Assembly (NCBI GenBank): GCA_900543155.1
Contig: UQQN01000071.1
Span: forward strand, 1 to 12,259
Length of the DNA stretch: 12,259 bases
Reading direction: 5' to 3'
Source of the DNA: an uncultured Prevotella sp.
GTDB taxonomy: Bacteria; Bacteroidota; Bacteroidia; Bacteroidales; Bacteroidaceae
Shown: positions 1-6,572 of the stretch, piece by piece
How the letters are laid out: each line of letters starts with the position of its first letter
Numbering within the stretch: position 1 is the stretch's first letter
Notes under the pieces: model-generated
Seen by the model: the letters and a program-made list of their open reading frames with translations, nothing else
What the model was told of the DNA's origin: nothing
Database searches by the model: none
Made by a program: the position numbers and the translations under genes

Positions 1-272
1 TTCAATATCTCAAACACCTTGTTCTGTGTGAGGCGTAAGTCATAGTTCTGCTCCAGATAGTCTTGAATCTTCCCTACGGATTCTTCATCCACCTTGTTTC
101 CATTGACGTTGCGGAACAATGGAGAAAAGGAGATGTCGTCTTGGCAGAAGGTGTCAAATCGAATCTGACGGAGATTCTCATCATGCGTGAAAATCATCCT
201 AAGATTGCTGATGGTCTTCAAGGTGTTCCCCTTAGCATCAGTGGATAGGTTGTCTTTCCAATCTTCTTCCAT
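1..272 (-). CDS. VirE-like mobile-element protein, N-terminal part (cut by window edge)
   Basis: The minus-strand frame starting at the ATG at 272-270 stays open for 90 codons to the window edge, so the C-terminal part is missing. It begins MEEDWKDNLS and contains a predicted helical segment (residues 17-37), an IRFD motif (37-40) and a segment at residues 60-90 containing DYLEQNYDLRLTQNKVFEIL. This order (W..L..D..G, repeated N-L-I pattern, I.FD, then YLE..Y.L) resembles the region before the P-loop ATPase domain in VirE-family (virulence-associated E) proteins, which serve as putative primase/helicase-like replication proteins of phages and integrative elements. The Walker motifs would lie outside the window, so the family call rests on memory of the pattern. 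The start lies one base after the stop of the DUF3853 gene, with GAAAG just upstream, so translational coupling is likely. The two genes probably form the front of a mobile-element operon. Confidence 0.6.
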   Translation of the reverse strand, partial: MEEDWKDNLSTDAKGNTLKTISNLRMIFTHDENLRQIRFDTFCQDDISFSPLFRNVNGNKVDEESVGKIQDYLEQNYDLRLTQNKVFEIL

Positions 273-273
273 A

Positions 274-639
274 CTACTTTCTGATAGATGCAAAGCCACC
301 TGCTTTTTTGGCAAGTTCCAAAGCCAGTTCCACATCAATCACTATCTTGCGAGCGACCTGCGTGATGGCAGGGTCTATCACTCCGCTTTTCTTGATACGG
401 TTAGCCGTAGGAATACTACAACCAAAAATCTTGGCTATTCCAGCAATACCATGCTCATAATGTCTCTCTGGCACCACCTCGGCAGGTGCCTTTGCCGTTC
501 CTTTCTCTGCATTTTGGAGGAGCAGGACAAATTCTTCTCCCGACATCATGCAGACAGGCTTCTCTAACAATTGTTCTATTGTAACGAGTCTTGTCATACT
601 ATTCTTGCTTTGTGGTTTGTCAGTTGTACTTCCTGACAT
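274..639 (-). CDS. DUF3853 family small DNA-binding-like protein
   Basis: This is a 121-residue protein. Residues 22-42 (EQLLEKP...MSGEEFVLLL) and 60-105 (a HYEHGIAGIAKIFG core, then SIPTANRIKKSGVID, then AITQVARKIVIDVELALELA) match the DUF3853 pattern as I remember it. That family is small, has a helix-turn-helix-like centre, and is found in Bacteroidales integrative elements. The IAGIAKIFGCSIPTANRIK stretch (65-83) reads like a winged-helix/MerR-type reading head, and an excisionase- or regulator-like role is plausible but unproven. The upstream frame is closed by a TGA. A second possible start is Met15 at 597, and most of the conserved sequence lies after it, so the true N-terminus is uncertain. 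No clear Shine-Dalgarno sequence precedes either start. A 15-codon upstream frame (667-620) overlaps the start; I do not call it a gene. Confidence 0.75.
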   Translation of the reverse strand: MSGSTTDKPQSKNSMTRLVTIEQLLEKPVCMMSGEEFVLLLQNAEKGTAKAPAEVVPERHYEHGIAGIAKIFGCSIPTANRIKKSGVIDPAITQVARKIVIDVELALELAKKAGGFASIRK

Positions 640-705
640 CCCGATTACACATCTTCTGTTGGCTCATGAACCATCTTTGAAATTCTGTGATTGAAAATCC
701 GTGGG

Positions 706-713
706 CAAAGGTA
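706..713 (-). promoter_or_regulatory. Possible -7 element for the DUF3853 operon
   Basis: On the minus strand this reads TACCTTTG, which fits the Bacteroidetes -7 consensus TAnnTTTG. Transcription would start near 699, leaving a leader of about 60 nt to the start at 639 or about 100 nt to Met15. At the expected distance of 20 nt the upstream triplet is ATG instead of TTG, so the -33 element is poor. Confidence 0.35.
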
Positions 714-740
714 GTTTGTTTGGTGTAAAGGAACATTACA

Positions 741-772
741 GGCGCTATTCGCCAAAAACTGATAGAGTTTTT
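741..772. repeat. Two adjacent perfect hairpins
   Basis: GGCG-CTATT-CGCC (741-753) is followed without a gap by AAAAACT-GATAG-AGTTTTT (754-772). Stems are 4 and 7 bp, and both loops are 5 nt. They lie upstream of the DUF3853 promoter motif, where an operator, excision site or end-proximal site of a mobile element could sit. The second stem is mostly A:T, so chance is possible. Confidence 0.35.
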
Positions 773-866
773 TATGTATGGTTTCTTAGCAGTCGTTAAC
801 GGAAAAGCATGTTTTTATGAAGAAAAAAAGAATGTGTTAAAGGTGGGTTATGACATAAAAACAAAG

Positions 867-901
867 AAGCCATAAAACCCGAAAATGAAGTCTTATGGCT
901 T
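867..901. terminator. Hairpin, possible second terminator after tRNA-Met
   Basis: AAGCCATAA (867-875) pairs perfectly with TTATGGCTT (893-901), and the stem can be extended inward by AC/GT after one mismatch. On the minus strand the hairpin is followed by CTTTGTTTTTATG, a broken U-tract. On the plus strand only a weak T-rich stretch follows (ATGTAATTTT). It would act as a back-up terminator for the tRNA transcript or insulate the neighbouring element. Confidence 0.45.
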
Positions 902-1050
902 ATGTAATTTTGTGGAATCGTTGTTTTCCCACGTTGTTCTGATATTCAGAGAAACCTTGTTTACATGCTTTACTTGGAATGATATGATGCCAAGTATATC
1001 GAAAAATCAAGGAGTTTTCAAAATCAATGTGTTTTCCTATTGTTTTCCGA

Positions 1051-1089
1051 GAAAAAGAAAAAGCAGCTACGATTTTGTCGTAACTGCTT
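1051..1089 (-). terminator. Intrinsic terminator of tRNA-Met
   Basis: The arms 1061-1072 and 1078-1089 form a 12-bp stem (AAGCAG-x-TACGA with one C/A mismatch) around a 5-nt loop. On the minus strand the stem is followed by TTTCTTTTTC. It lies 11 nt beyond the tRNA 3' end, the expected place for a Rho-independent terminator. Confidence 0.85.
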
Positions 1090-1100
1090 GATTTCTAATG

Positions 1101-1174
1101 TGGACCAGCCTGGGCTTGAACCAGGGACCTCCAGATTATGAGTCTGTTGCTCTAACCAACTGAGCTACAAGTCC
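1101..1174 (-). tRNA. tRNA-Met (anticodon CAT)
   Basis: The 74-nt minus-strand sequence folds as a full cloverleaf: acceptor GGACTTG/CTGGTCC, D-stem GCTC/GAGC, anticodon loop CTCATAA (anticodon complement at 1138-1140 on the plus strand), five-nt variable loop, T-arm CCTGG-TTCAAGC-CCAGG, discriminator A. The acceptor has a T6/T67 mismatch and a T5-G68 wobble, and the anticodon stem has an A27/G43 mismatch. CCA is not encoded. The shape fits elongator tRNA-Met. A tRNA-Ile2, whose CAU anticodon is modified by TilS to lysidine, also starts from CAT and cannot be strictly excluded. An initiator tRNA is unlikely, because there are no three G-C pairs in the anticodon stem. It has its own promoter and terminator. 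Confidence 0.93.
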
Positions 1175-1200
1175 GTGCAATGTGAGCTGGGTGCGATTGT

Positions 1201-1219
1201 AAAAAAGCACTTTGGTGCT
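1201..1219 (-). promoter_or_regulatory. Terminator-like hairpin in the tRNA-Met leader
   Basis: On the minus strand AGCAC-CAAA-GTGCT is followed immediately by a T-run (stem 1206-1219, run 1201-1206). It sits between the predicted transcription start (about 1224) and the tRNA 5' end (1174), so it would be in the leader RNA. The stem is only 5 bp. It could be a weak attenuator or a processing signal. Confidence 0.4.
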
Positions 1220-1230
1220 GATTGCGTATG

Positions 1231-1261
1231 CAAAAATACGAGTTTTATTTTAATTAGACAA
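1231..1261 (-). promoter_or_regulatory. Promoter of tRNA-Met (Bacteroidetes -33/-7 type)
   Basis: Minus strand: TTG at 1261-1259, a 20-nt spacer, then TATTTTTG at 1238-1231, which matches TTG-N20-TAnnTTTG. The predicted start is near 1224, about 50 nt before the tRNA. It lies directly behind the terminator of the protease gene. Confidence 0.75.
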
Positions 1262-1271
1262 TTATTTGAGT

Positions 1272-1312
1272 AAAAAAACGGCAAGTATACTAAAAATAGC
1301 GTACTTGCCGTT
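1272..1312 (-). terminator. Intrinsic terminator of the protease gene
   Basis: AACGGCAAGTA (1277-1287) pairs perfectly with TACTTGCCGTT (1302-1312). On the minus strand the 11-bp stem runs into seven T (1278-1272). It lies about 100 nt after the stop codon of the protease gene and 11 nt before the tRNA promoter. Confidence 0.9.
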
Positions 1313-1415
1313 CATTGTATGCTGCTTACTTTGTGTTTTAGCCCGTTATTTCAGAGCTATTGTTTAGCAGTTTTGCGTAGAATGTTTGCTTCGCATTTTA
1401 GCATGGTGCTATTGC

Positions 1416-4400
1416 TTAGCGTACCACCTTCTTTCCACCAATGATGTAGATGCCCTTGCCAGGGATATTGACGCGACGACCTGAGAGATCGTAGATGGGA
1501 TGCGCATTGATAGAAGCGGGGGTATCGATCGTAGCACCATTAATAGTGTCTACCAAACCCTCCATTTTGCTAAGAGGGTATTGTGTAAGCGTAAACGACT
1601 TGACAGACAAACACTGCTGACCTGCTAAGTTTGCCAAGATGCCAAGGCTGATAGTGGCAGGTTCGGTGAGCACAAAGAACAAATCGTTTTGACTTGCATT
1701 AGATTTGCTTTCCATTGCCTTATATGCAAAAGCCTTAGAAATATCCTTGGTGTCGGGCAGACTGTTGCCATTGCCTACAACCAAGTAGCAACCATCAGCA
1801 TCGCCATCATAGTTTCCGTAATGTGCGCTAAACATATAGGCACCTGCGGGCAAGTCGATGGTTTGATATACCTTGTGGTTTTCAAGGTCTGCCTCAAAAC
1901 CAAAGTCACCTGTGCGGATGGTGAAGTCGCTGCCATTTACTACGTCGACGTGAGCACCTGTGTTGTATTTGGATACGTTGATGTTCTCGAGTTTCCAATC
2001 CTTCAGGGTCATGAAGCGACCTTGATAAGCATCGCTAAACATTTTGCCTGTGTTTTCGAATGGTTCTTTCGTGTTTTTGAGATAATCGTTTGTCACATCT
2101 TGGGCACCATTGTTAAAGTTGAGTGCAAACACACCCTTAGAGTCTGCAAAAGCATCACCATCAGGTCCAAAACCACTGCGAACGCCTGTATTTTGGTTAG
2201 AGGTAGCGTCCTTCACGTCGCCACCATTTTGGTTAAATTGGTAGTAGAGTTTTAAGCCTTCGGCTTCGGCAGCACGAACCTTGGCTGCATCCATGGGCTC
2301 GGTGATGTAGGTGCGAATGGTTGCTTCGTCTAAATCCTTGTCCCATACACGGAATTCATCGATAATGCCACACATGGGGGCATCGTCGCTACCTAACTTG
2401 AAGGTTTTGAGCGCAGGCAATGCGTTTTTGCTCATGCCATTGCGACTGATCATCATGCCATCGCGATAGAAGATTGCCATGCCCATGTAGTAGGTCACTG
2501 CATAGTGGTGCCATTCGTTGGGAATGACGTAGCCTTCGACCGACTTGGCGCAGCTTCCTTCAACGAATACCAGCATCTGCCCTGTGGGAGCTGTTTGGAG
2601 TTGGAAGGTTGAGGTGCTTTCGCCAATGCCGTTGCATAGGGTCTTGAGTTCGTTGGTTCGCATCCACCAATCAATGGTAAAGTAGTTTTGACCCTTTGTA
2701 AACGGCACTTTGTTGGCTGTGACACGTGTTGCAGCAGCGTGTGCAAAGCTAAGGCCTGTTTTGCTGTCGGCATTGCACACTACGAGTGCGTGGTTCTGTG
2801 TAGCCTCGTCGCTACCAGCAGAGTTACTTGCTTTAAGTGTGACATCGTAAATGCCCGAAACTGTCGGTGTAAAGCTTACGTCGAAACCTTCGCCCTGCAT
2901 TGCAGTTTGCGGACTCACAATCGTCCACTGACATTTTTTGGCATGATAGAGCGAGCGGTTCGAGAGTGTTACAGTTTCGCCCTTCATTACAACAGCAGGA
3001 TTCACGTCGAATGCAGCCTTTGGAGCCTTTGTAGACACGTAAACGGTTTGCGTGCTGCTTTGGCTATGACCTTGCAAATCGGTTACGGTGAGTGTCACAT
3101 CGTATGAGCCACTATTTGCATAGCTTACAGCCACGCAAGTGTTAGTAGATGAGGTTTTTGATGCCCCCGGCATACTCCACTTATAGCGACATCCGTCTAC
3201 AATTTCGGTCGGCGTAAATGTAATGCGGTCTCCTGTGCCTAATTGTTCTCTGCTAAGTGTAAAGGTTGCCTTAGGCGCGGTGCTTTCAATCACCTTAATC
3301 GTTGTGTTAGCTGTTACGGTTTTGCCATTTATGTCGGTAGCAACAACCGAAATAGCTTGTTCGCCACTCTTGTTAAAAGTGAGGATGGGCGATGTGGCAC
3401 GTAAATCTTTAATGCCTGCACCTGCAGCCGTCCAATGCAGCGAAGCGATGTTCGTAGATCCTTGTGCGTGGAAGGTTGTGGGGCGACCAGCCATTACAGC
3501 CTCTTCTGGTTGTACAATGCTAATCTGTGTGTTACTTTCGTATGCAAGATCTTGAGAGTATGCTCCCGCATTGGTGTATTTGCTATTTGCCAAAGTTGCG
3601 TGGTGTGCTCCTACAGTGTGGTCGCGCATCATTTCTTTGCCGTCCACATTAATCAAGTCTCCGCGATAATAGGCAATGAGGTCTTCTGGCAACAAGGCAT
3701 CGGCAAATTGTCGATTATAGTTATCTTTAATCTCTTGTGCCGTGCGTGCAGTCTTCCAAATGCGAATGTCTTGGTAGTAGGCATGTTGGTCGTTGCTGTT
3801 GCCATTGCTGCTAAATGTGAGGTCGCCAAAACCACCTAATCCACTAAATTTTTGTGAAGTAAAGTTTGTGCTCTTCACACCATTAATGTAGGTAGTCATC
3901 ATATTGCCGTCTACAACGATAGCCACATGTTTCCATTTATTAACTTGCAGTGCCCCTGCAGCTTCACTGCGGTCTTCGAGTCCCCAACCCGCAGTTAATG
4001 AACCATTTGCATTGGCATGGAACATAAATGTGCCCCAACCAGGACCTGCACTCTGGTTCCAATTGGTGAGCGACATGGGGCGAATCCAATATTCAATGGT
4101 CGCTTTGTCGTATTTGCTTGAGAAGACGCCAGGAATAGTAAATCCGGAGTGAGTTAGTCTTAAACAAGTATTTGAAACCTTGTCCTCGGGTACTGTGGCA
4201 TTGATCTTTCCAGAAACCTTTTTGCCGTAAATAGCTTGCACGGCATAGGTGCCTTTAGCGTCCTCGGGCAATGCGTAGCTTGTGGCTTTTGCGTCGAGTG
4301 TAGCAATCTCCTCGGTGCCTTTATACACCTTGTAACCCGTTAGCGTATAGACGGTAGCAACGGGCGCACTCCACACCAACTTGCCATTGTCGATAGTGAC

Positions 4401-5885
4401 ATTCGAGGGCGACTTTACACCACGACCGGGAACCACCACGCTAATAATGGTGCGGTTTCCTTGGTTTTCAACGGTTACACCATCCTTTCCTATGGTAAAG
4501 GGAAATTCAAGTCCTTCGGCATCCTGTTCATAGTCAAGAATCGAGGCGTTATAAATGTGACCGTTACCGATGGCAGATTTTTTGGTTTCGATGATAAAGA
4601 AGTACTTCATCGACTCGTTTGGATCGAGGTTATCGCTCAAGTCTGTGAGGTCGTAACCAAACTCCATGGGTTCGTTGTGCAACTTACCATCTACCCATCG
4701 TCCTTGCATAGGCACAGCAGGTGCAGGGTCCGTATTGCCATAGTTACCATCGCCCGCATACTTAAAGTGGTCGAAAGCCTGTGTGTATTGGGGTGAGGTA
4801 GCGTTAATATCTTGCGAAACGCCCGCCATTAAGTAAAGTTCAGAGCGGTGCGAGTAGTCCATCTTGATTTTAATGGTGCGCAAAGGTCGGTAATTTTTGC
4901 GTACGTTGTAGACTTCGGGGGTCCACCAATCGCCTGAGAATCTGCCATTGGTAAATGTAGGTCCTGCATAGGCATAGGGCACATATACCGCACCCTCGTT
5001 TTGCCAATCGGCACCCCACGAGTTCATAACAATCCAGGCACCACGTTCGTCGGCTGAGGCTTCGCCACAAATGCCGTTTCCGTTCAAGTCGAATTCAATG
5101 CGGTCGTCATATCCCACAATGGTCATGGCGTGGTCGGTAATGGGTCCCCACTGAATGAGGTATTTTTTACCTGCAACGCCTGCATCTCTGTTGGCGGGCG
5201 TGTCTTTAATCCCCTTAAAGTCCATGGCTCTTGATGAGCAACCAATGCCCACAATACCACCCGAATGGAAATCGGGGTCGCCATTGTGGTTCCATAGGTA
5301 GTTCTTTACAGCCTCTCGTCCTTCTTCAGTGCCTACGTTTTTTGTGAAGTGCGTGGGTTTGAGCATACGGTTAAACATGGCCTCATACCATTTGTCGTAG
5401 CCCGACATCCAACCAAAATCTTGCTGATTGGTGTCTTGGCTGCCAAATAGTTTAGAGTAAGTTTGTCCGCCATAGGTGGCTGCAGAAGGCACACCTACAT
5501 ACTGAATGAACGCATCTTTGCCCGAGTTTCCGTTAGTGAGCAACCACACAAAGTGCGAGGGGTAGTAGTTTTTGGGGTCTTTGCCATCAAGGTCTCTGAA
5601 TGAGTTAAGCTCATGGCTAAACATGTAGCAAATGCGCGAGGCTGAGCCACACGATCCGCCTGCTTGGTAGAACACGGGAGGAAAGTAGCGCGACTCGGCA
5701 TTGTTTACGTGGTCTGGGCGCACAGCTTGTGCCTTACCCTTTGCTTTGCGAGGCTGCATAAGTTGAGGGTCCGGATTGCGTTGTGCTGAATAATCAGGGT
5801 ATTTGCTACGATCTACGTTTTGTGCCCAAGTAGCAATAGGCAACAAGGCAGATGCGAGCAAAAGTTTGCGTAATTTTATACTCAT
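1416..5885 (-). CDS. Secreted multidomain papain-like (C1) cysteine protease with LamG/PKD domains and type IX sorting tail
   Basis: This is a 1489-residue secreted protein. Residues 1-21 form a signal peptide (basic start, LLLASALLPIATWA). The papain-like peptidase spans about 67-330: Cys79 in GGSCGSAS with Gln74 as probable oxyanion residue, His252 in DHAMTIVGYDD, Asn288 in IVMNSWGADW, and a calcium-loop-like DLNGNG insert at 266-271. After that come an FN3-like domain (490-565), LamG-like 1 (571-745), three PKD/Ig-like repeats (about 785-866, 870-951, 955-1037), LamG-like 2 (1042-1220) and a beta-sandwich (about 1280-1435). The C-terminus (1463-1489, IYDLSGRRVN then KGIYIIGGKKVVR) is a type A type IX secretion tail. 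The NSWG motif argues for C1 rather than the SpeB-like C10 family. There is almost no propeptide (about 45 residues). It probably degrades host or dietary protein at the cell surface, with LamG domains binding glycans or matrix. It has its own promoter and terminator. Confidence 0.9.
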   Translation of the reverse strand: MSIKLRKLLLASALLPIATWAQNVDRSKYPDYSAQRNPDPQLMQPRKAKGKAQAVRPDHVNNAESRYFPPVFYQAGGSCGSASRICYMFSHELNSFRDLDGKDPKNYYPSHFVWLLTNGNSGKDAFIQYVGVPSAATYGGQTYSKLFGSQDTNQQDFGWMSGYDKWYEAMFNRMLKPTHFTKNVGTEEGREAVKNYLWNHNGDPDFHSGGIVGIGCSSRAMDFKGIKDTPANRDAGVAGKKYLIQWGPITDHAMTIVGYDDRIEFDLNGNGICGEASADERGAWIVMNSWGADWQNEGAVYVPYAYAGPTFTNGRFSGDWWTPEVYNVRKNYRPLRTIKIKMDYSHRSELYLMAGVSQDINATSPQYTQAFDHFKYAGDGNYGNTDPAPAVPMQGRWVDGKLHNEPMEFGYDLTDLSDNLDPNESMKYFFIIETKKSAIGNGHIYNASILDYEQDAEGLEFPFTIGKDGVTVENQGNRTIISVVVPGRGVKSPSNVTIDNGKLVWSAPVATVYTLTGYKVYKGTEEIATLDAKATSYALPEDAKGTYAVQAIYGKKVSGKINATVPEDKVSNTCLRLTHSGFTIPGVFSSKYDKATIEYWIRPMSLTNWNQSAGPGWGTFMFHANANGSLTAGWGLEDRSEAAGALQVNKWKHVAIVVDGNMMTTYINGVKSTNFTSQKFSGLGGFGDLTFSSNGNSNDQHAYYQDIRIWKTARTAQEIKDNYNRQFADALLPEDLIAYYRGDLINVDGKEMMRDHTVGAHHATLANSKYTNAGAYSQDLAYESNTQISIVQPEEAVMAGRPTTFHAQGSTNIASLHWTAAGAGIKDLRATSPILTFNKSGEQAISVVATDINGKTVTANTTIKVIESTAPKATFTLSREQLGTGDRITFTPTEIVDGCRYKWSMPGASKTSSTNTCVAVSYANSGSYDVTLTVTDLQGHSQSSTQTVYVSTKAPKAAFDVNPAVVMKGETVTLSNRSLYHAKKCQWTIVSPQTAMQGEGFDVSFTPTVSGIYDVTLKASNSAGSDEATQNHALVVCNADSKTGLSFAHAAATRVTANKVPFTKGQNYFTIDWWMRTNELKTLCNGIGESTSTFQLQTAPTGQMLVFVEGSCAKSVEGYVIPNEWHHYAVTYYMGMAIFYRDGMMISRNGMSKNALPALKTFKLGSDDAPMCGIIDEFRVWDKDLDEATIRTYITEPMDAAKVRAAEAEGLKLYYQFNQNGGDVKDATSNQNTGVRSGFGPDGDAFADSKGVFALNFNNGAQDVTNDYLKNTKEPFENTGKMFSDAYQGRFMTLKDWKLENINVSKYNTGAHVDVVNGSDFTIRTGDFGFEADLENHKVYQTIDLPAGAYMFSAHYGNYDGDADGCYLVVGNGNSLPDTKDISKAFAYKAMESKSNASQNDLFFVLTEPATISLGILANLAGQQCLSVKSFTLTQYPLSKMEGLVDTINGATIDTPASINAHPIYDLSGRRVNIPGKGIYIIGGKKVVR

Positions 5886-5918
5886 GAGGTATTAGCGTAA
5901 AATGATAATTTATGTTTG

Positions 5919-5949
5919 CAAAAGTAGGTAAAACTTTTGGTTGAGACAA
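5919..5949 (-). promoter_or_regulatory. Promoter of the protease gene
   Basis: Minus strand: TTG at 5949-5947, a 20-nt spacer, then TACTTTTG at 5926-5919 (TAnnTTTG). Transcription would start near 5912, giving a leader of roughly 26 nt to the ATG at 5885. Confidence 0.75.
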
Positions 5950-5980
5950 TATTTGGGCGGGTTTTATAAGTAAGGAAAAT

Positions 5981-6027
5981 AAAAATCCCTTGGTAGATAT
6001 TTCTTTTACAAAATATAAACCAAGGGG
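5981..6027 (-). terminator. Intrinsic terminator of the HIT gene
   Basis: TCCCTTGGT (5986-5994) pairs with ACCAAGGGG (6019-6027), with one terminal G-T wobble, and ATATTT/AAATAT (5997-6002/6011-6016) extends the stem inward. On the minus strand TTTTTATTTTCC follows. It lies about 30 nt past the HIT stop codon and separates it from the protease promoter. Confidence 0.85.
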
Positions 6028-6056
6028 AAAAAGGGGAACCCATGTAGTAGTGTGTG

Positions 6057-6446
6057 TTACATTGCTGCCAAAATTTTATCGGCAGTTTGCTGCATGGTTT
6101 CGGCGCTGAGTTGTAATTTTTCTTTGCGGAAGTCCATATCACCTTCGCTTTGCAGCGGCACCAAATGGATGTGTGCGTGGTTCACTTCAAGCCCGAGTAC
6201 AGCCATGCCCACCTTGCGGCAGGGGAAAGCACGCTGAATGGCAAGTGCCACTTTTTTAGCAAATACTACCATGTCAGCCAATTCTTGGTCTGAGAGGTCG
6301 AAGATGTAGTCAACTTCGTGCTTAGGCACTACGAGTGTGTGACCCTGTGCCAAGGGGTTAATGTCGAGAAAAGCATAGAAGTGTTCGTTTTCGGCACACT
6401 TGTATGAGGGAATTTCGCCCGCAATGATTTTTGAGAAGATAGTCAT
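6057..6446 (-). CDS. HIT family nucleotide hydrolase/transferase (HinT-like)
   Basis: The protein has 129 residues, a typical length for the histidine-triad (HIT) family. It starts with TIFSKIIAGEIPSYK (2-16), then has the DINPLAQGHTLVVPK nucleotide-binding segment (28-42), and ends its core with the triad motif HAHIHLVP at 90-97. By analogy with HINT enzymes His92 is the nucleophile, with His90 and His94 as partners. Such cytoplasmic enzymes hydrolyse AMP-lysine-type phosphoramidates or other nucleotide conjugates; the physiological substrate is unknown. The start is the first Met and gives the canonical N-terminus, and no Shine-Dalgarno sequence is seen. It lies 126 bp downstream of greA with a palindromic element between them, so it could be co-transcribed with greA or have a weak promoter of its own. 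I found no good -33/-7 pair directly upstream. Confidence 0.93.
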   Translation of the reverse strand: MTIFSKIIAGEIPSYKCAENEHFYAFLDINPLAQGHTLVVPKHEVDYIFDLSDQELADMVVFAKKVALAIQRAFPCRKVGMAVLGLEVNHAHIHLVPLQSEGDMDFRKEKLQLSAETMQQTADKILAAM

Positions 6447-6493
6447 GAACTTTAAGTATTAAGTATTACGTTCTTGGTGAATGCGAAATGAAA

Positions 6494-6569
6494 AATGAAC
6501 AATTAATAATTAATGCTTGGTGGTCAAAACTTTTTAGGACGCCCAATTATTCATTATTAATTGTTCATT
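6494..6569. repeat. Long palindromic element (17-bp perfect inverted repeat) between greA and the HIT gene
   Basis: The arm AATGAACAATTAATAAT (6494-6510) is the exact reverse complement of 6553-6569. The 42-nt inner part also pairs partly: TTGGTGGTC (6517-6525) with GACGCCCAA (6538-6546), with two mismatches. On the minus strand a T-run (TTTTTC) starts at the end of the hairpin, so it may terminate greA. The long terminal inverted repeat also fits a small MITE- or REP-like repeat. Confidence 0.6.
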
Positions 6570-6572
6570 ATC

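Larger units (their letters stand above)
640..1050. other. Gene-free stretch between mobile-element genes and tRNA-Met
   Basis: I see no convincing gene here. The stretch holds a lone -7 promoter motif (706-713), two back-to-back hairpins (741-772), and a third hairpin (867-901). A frame of 68 codons on the plus strand runs through hairpins and a terminator and has no recognisable protein features. The boundary between the mobile element on the left and the chromosome on the right probably lies in this stretch. Confidence 0.5.

Noticed and set aside
885..1091. 68-codon plus-strand frame between the mobile-element genes and the tRNA
   Set aside because: It runs through the 867-901 hairpin and the tRNA terminator, has no family features and no promoter of the TAnnTTTG type.
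1689..2255. 188-codon plus-strand frame inside the protease gene
   Set aside because: It is fully antisense to a gene with strong domain evidence and reads as low-quality Cys/Val/Ile-rich sequence, typical of a shadow frame.
1416..5885. SpeB-like C10 protease, common in Prevotella
   Set aside because: The DHAM and NSWG motifs and their order fit the papain (C1) family better; C10 enzymes do not carry the NSWG signature.
5882..6142. 86-codon minus-strand frame between the HIT and protease genes
   Set aside because: It overlaps the HIT terminator and the protease promoter and has no protein features.
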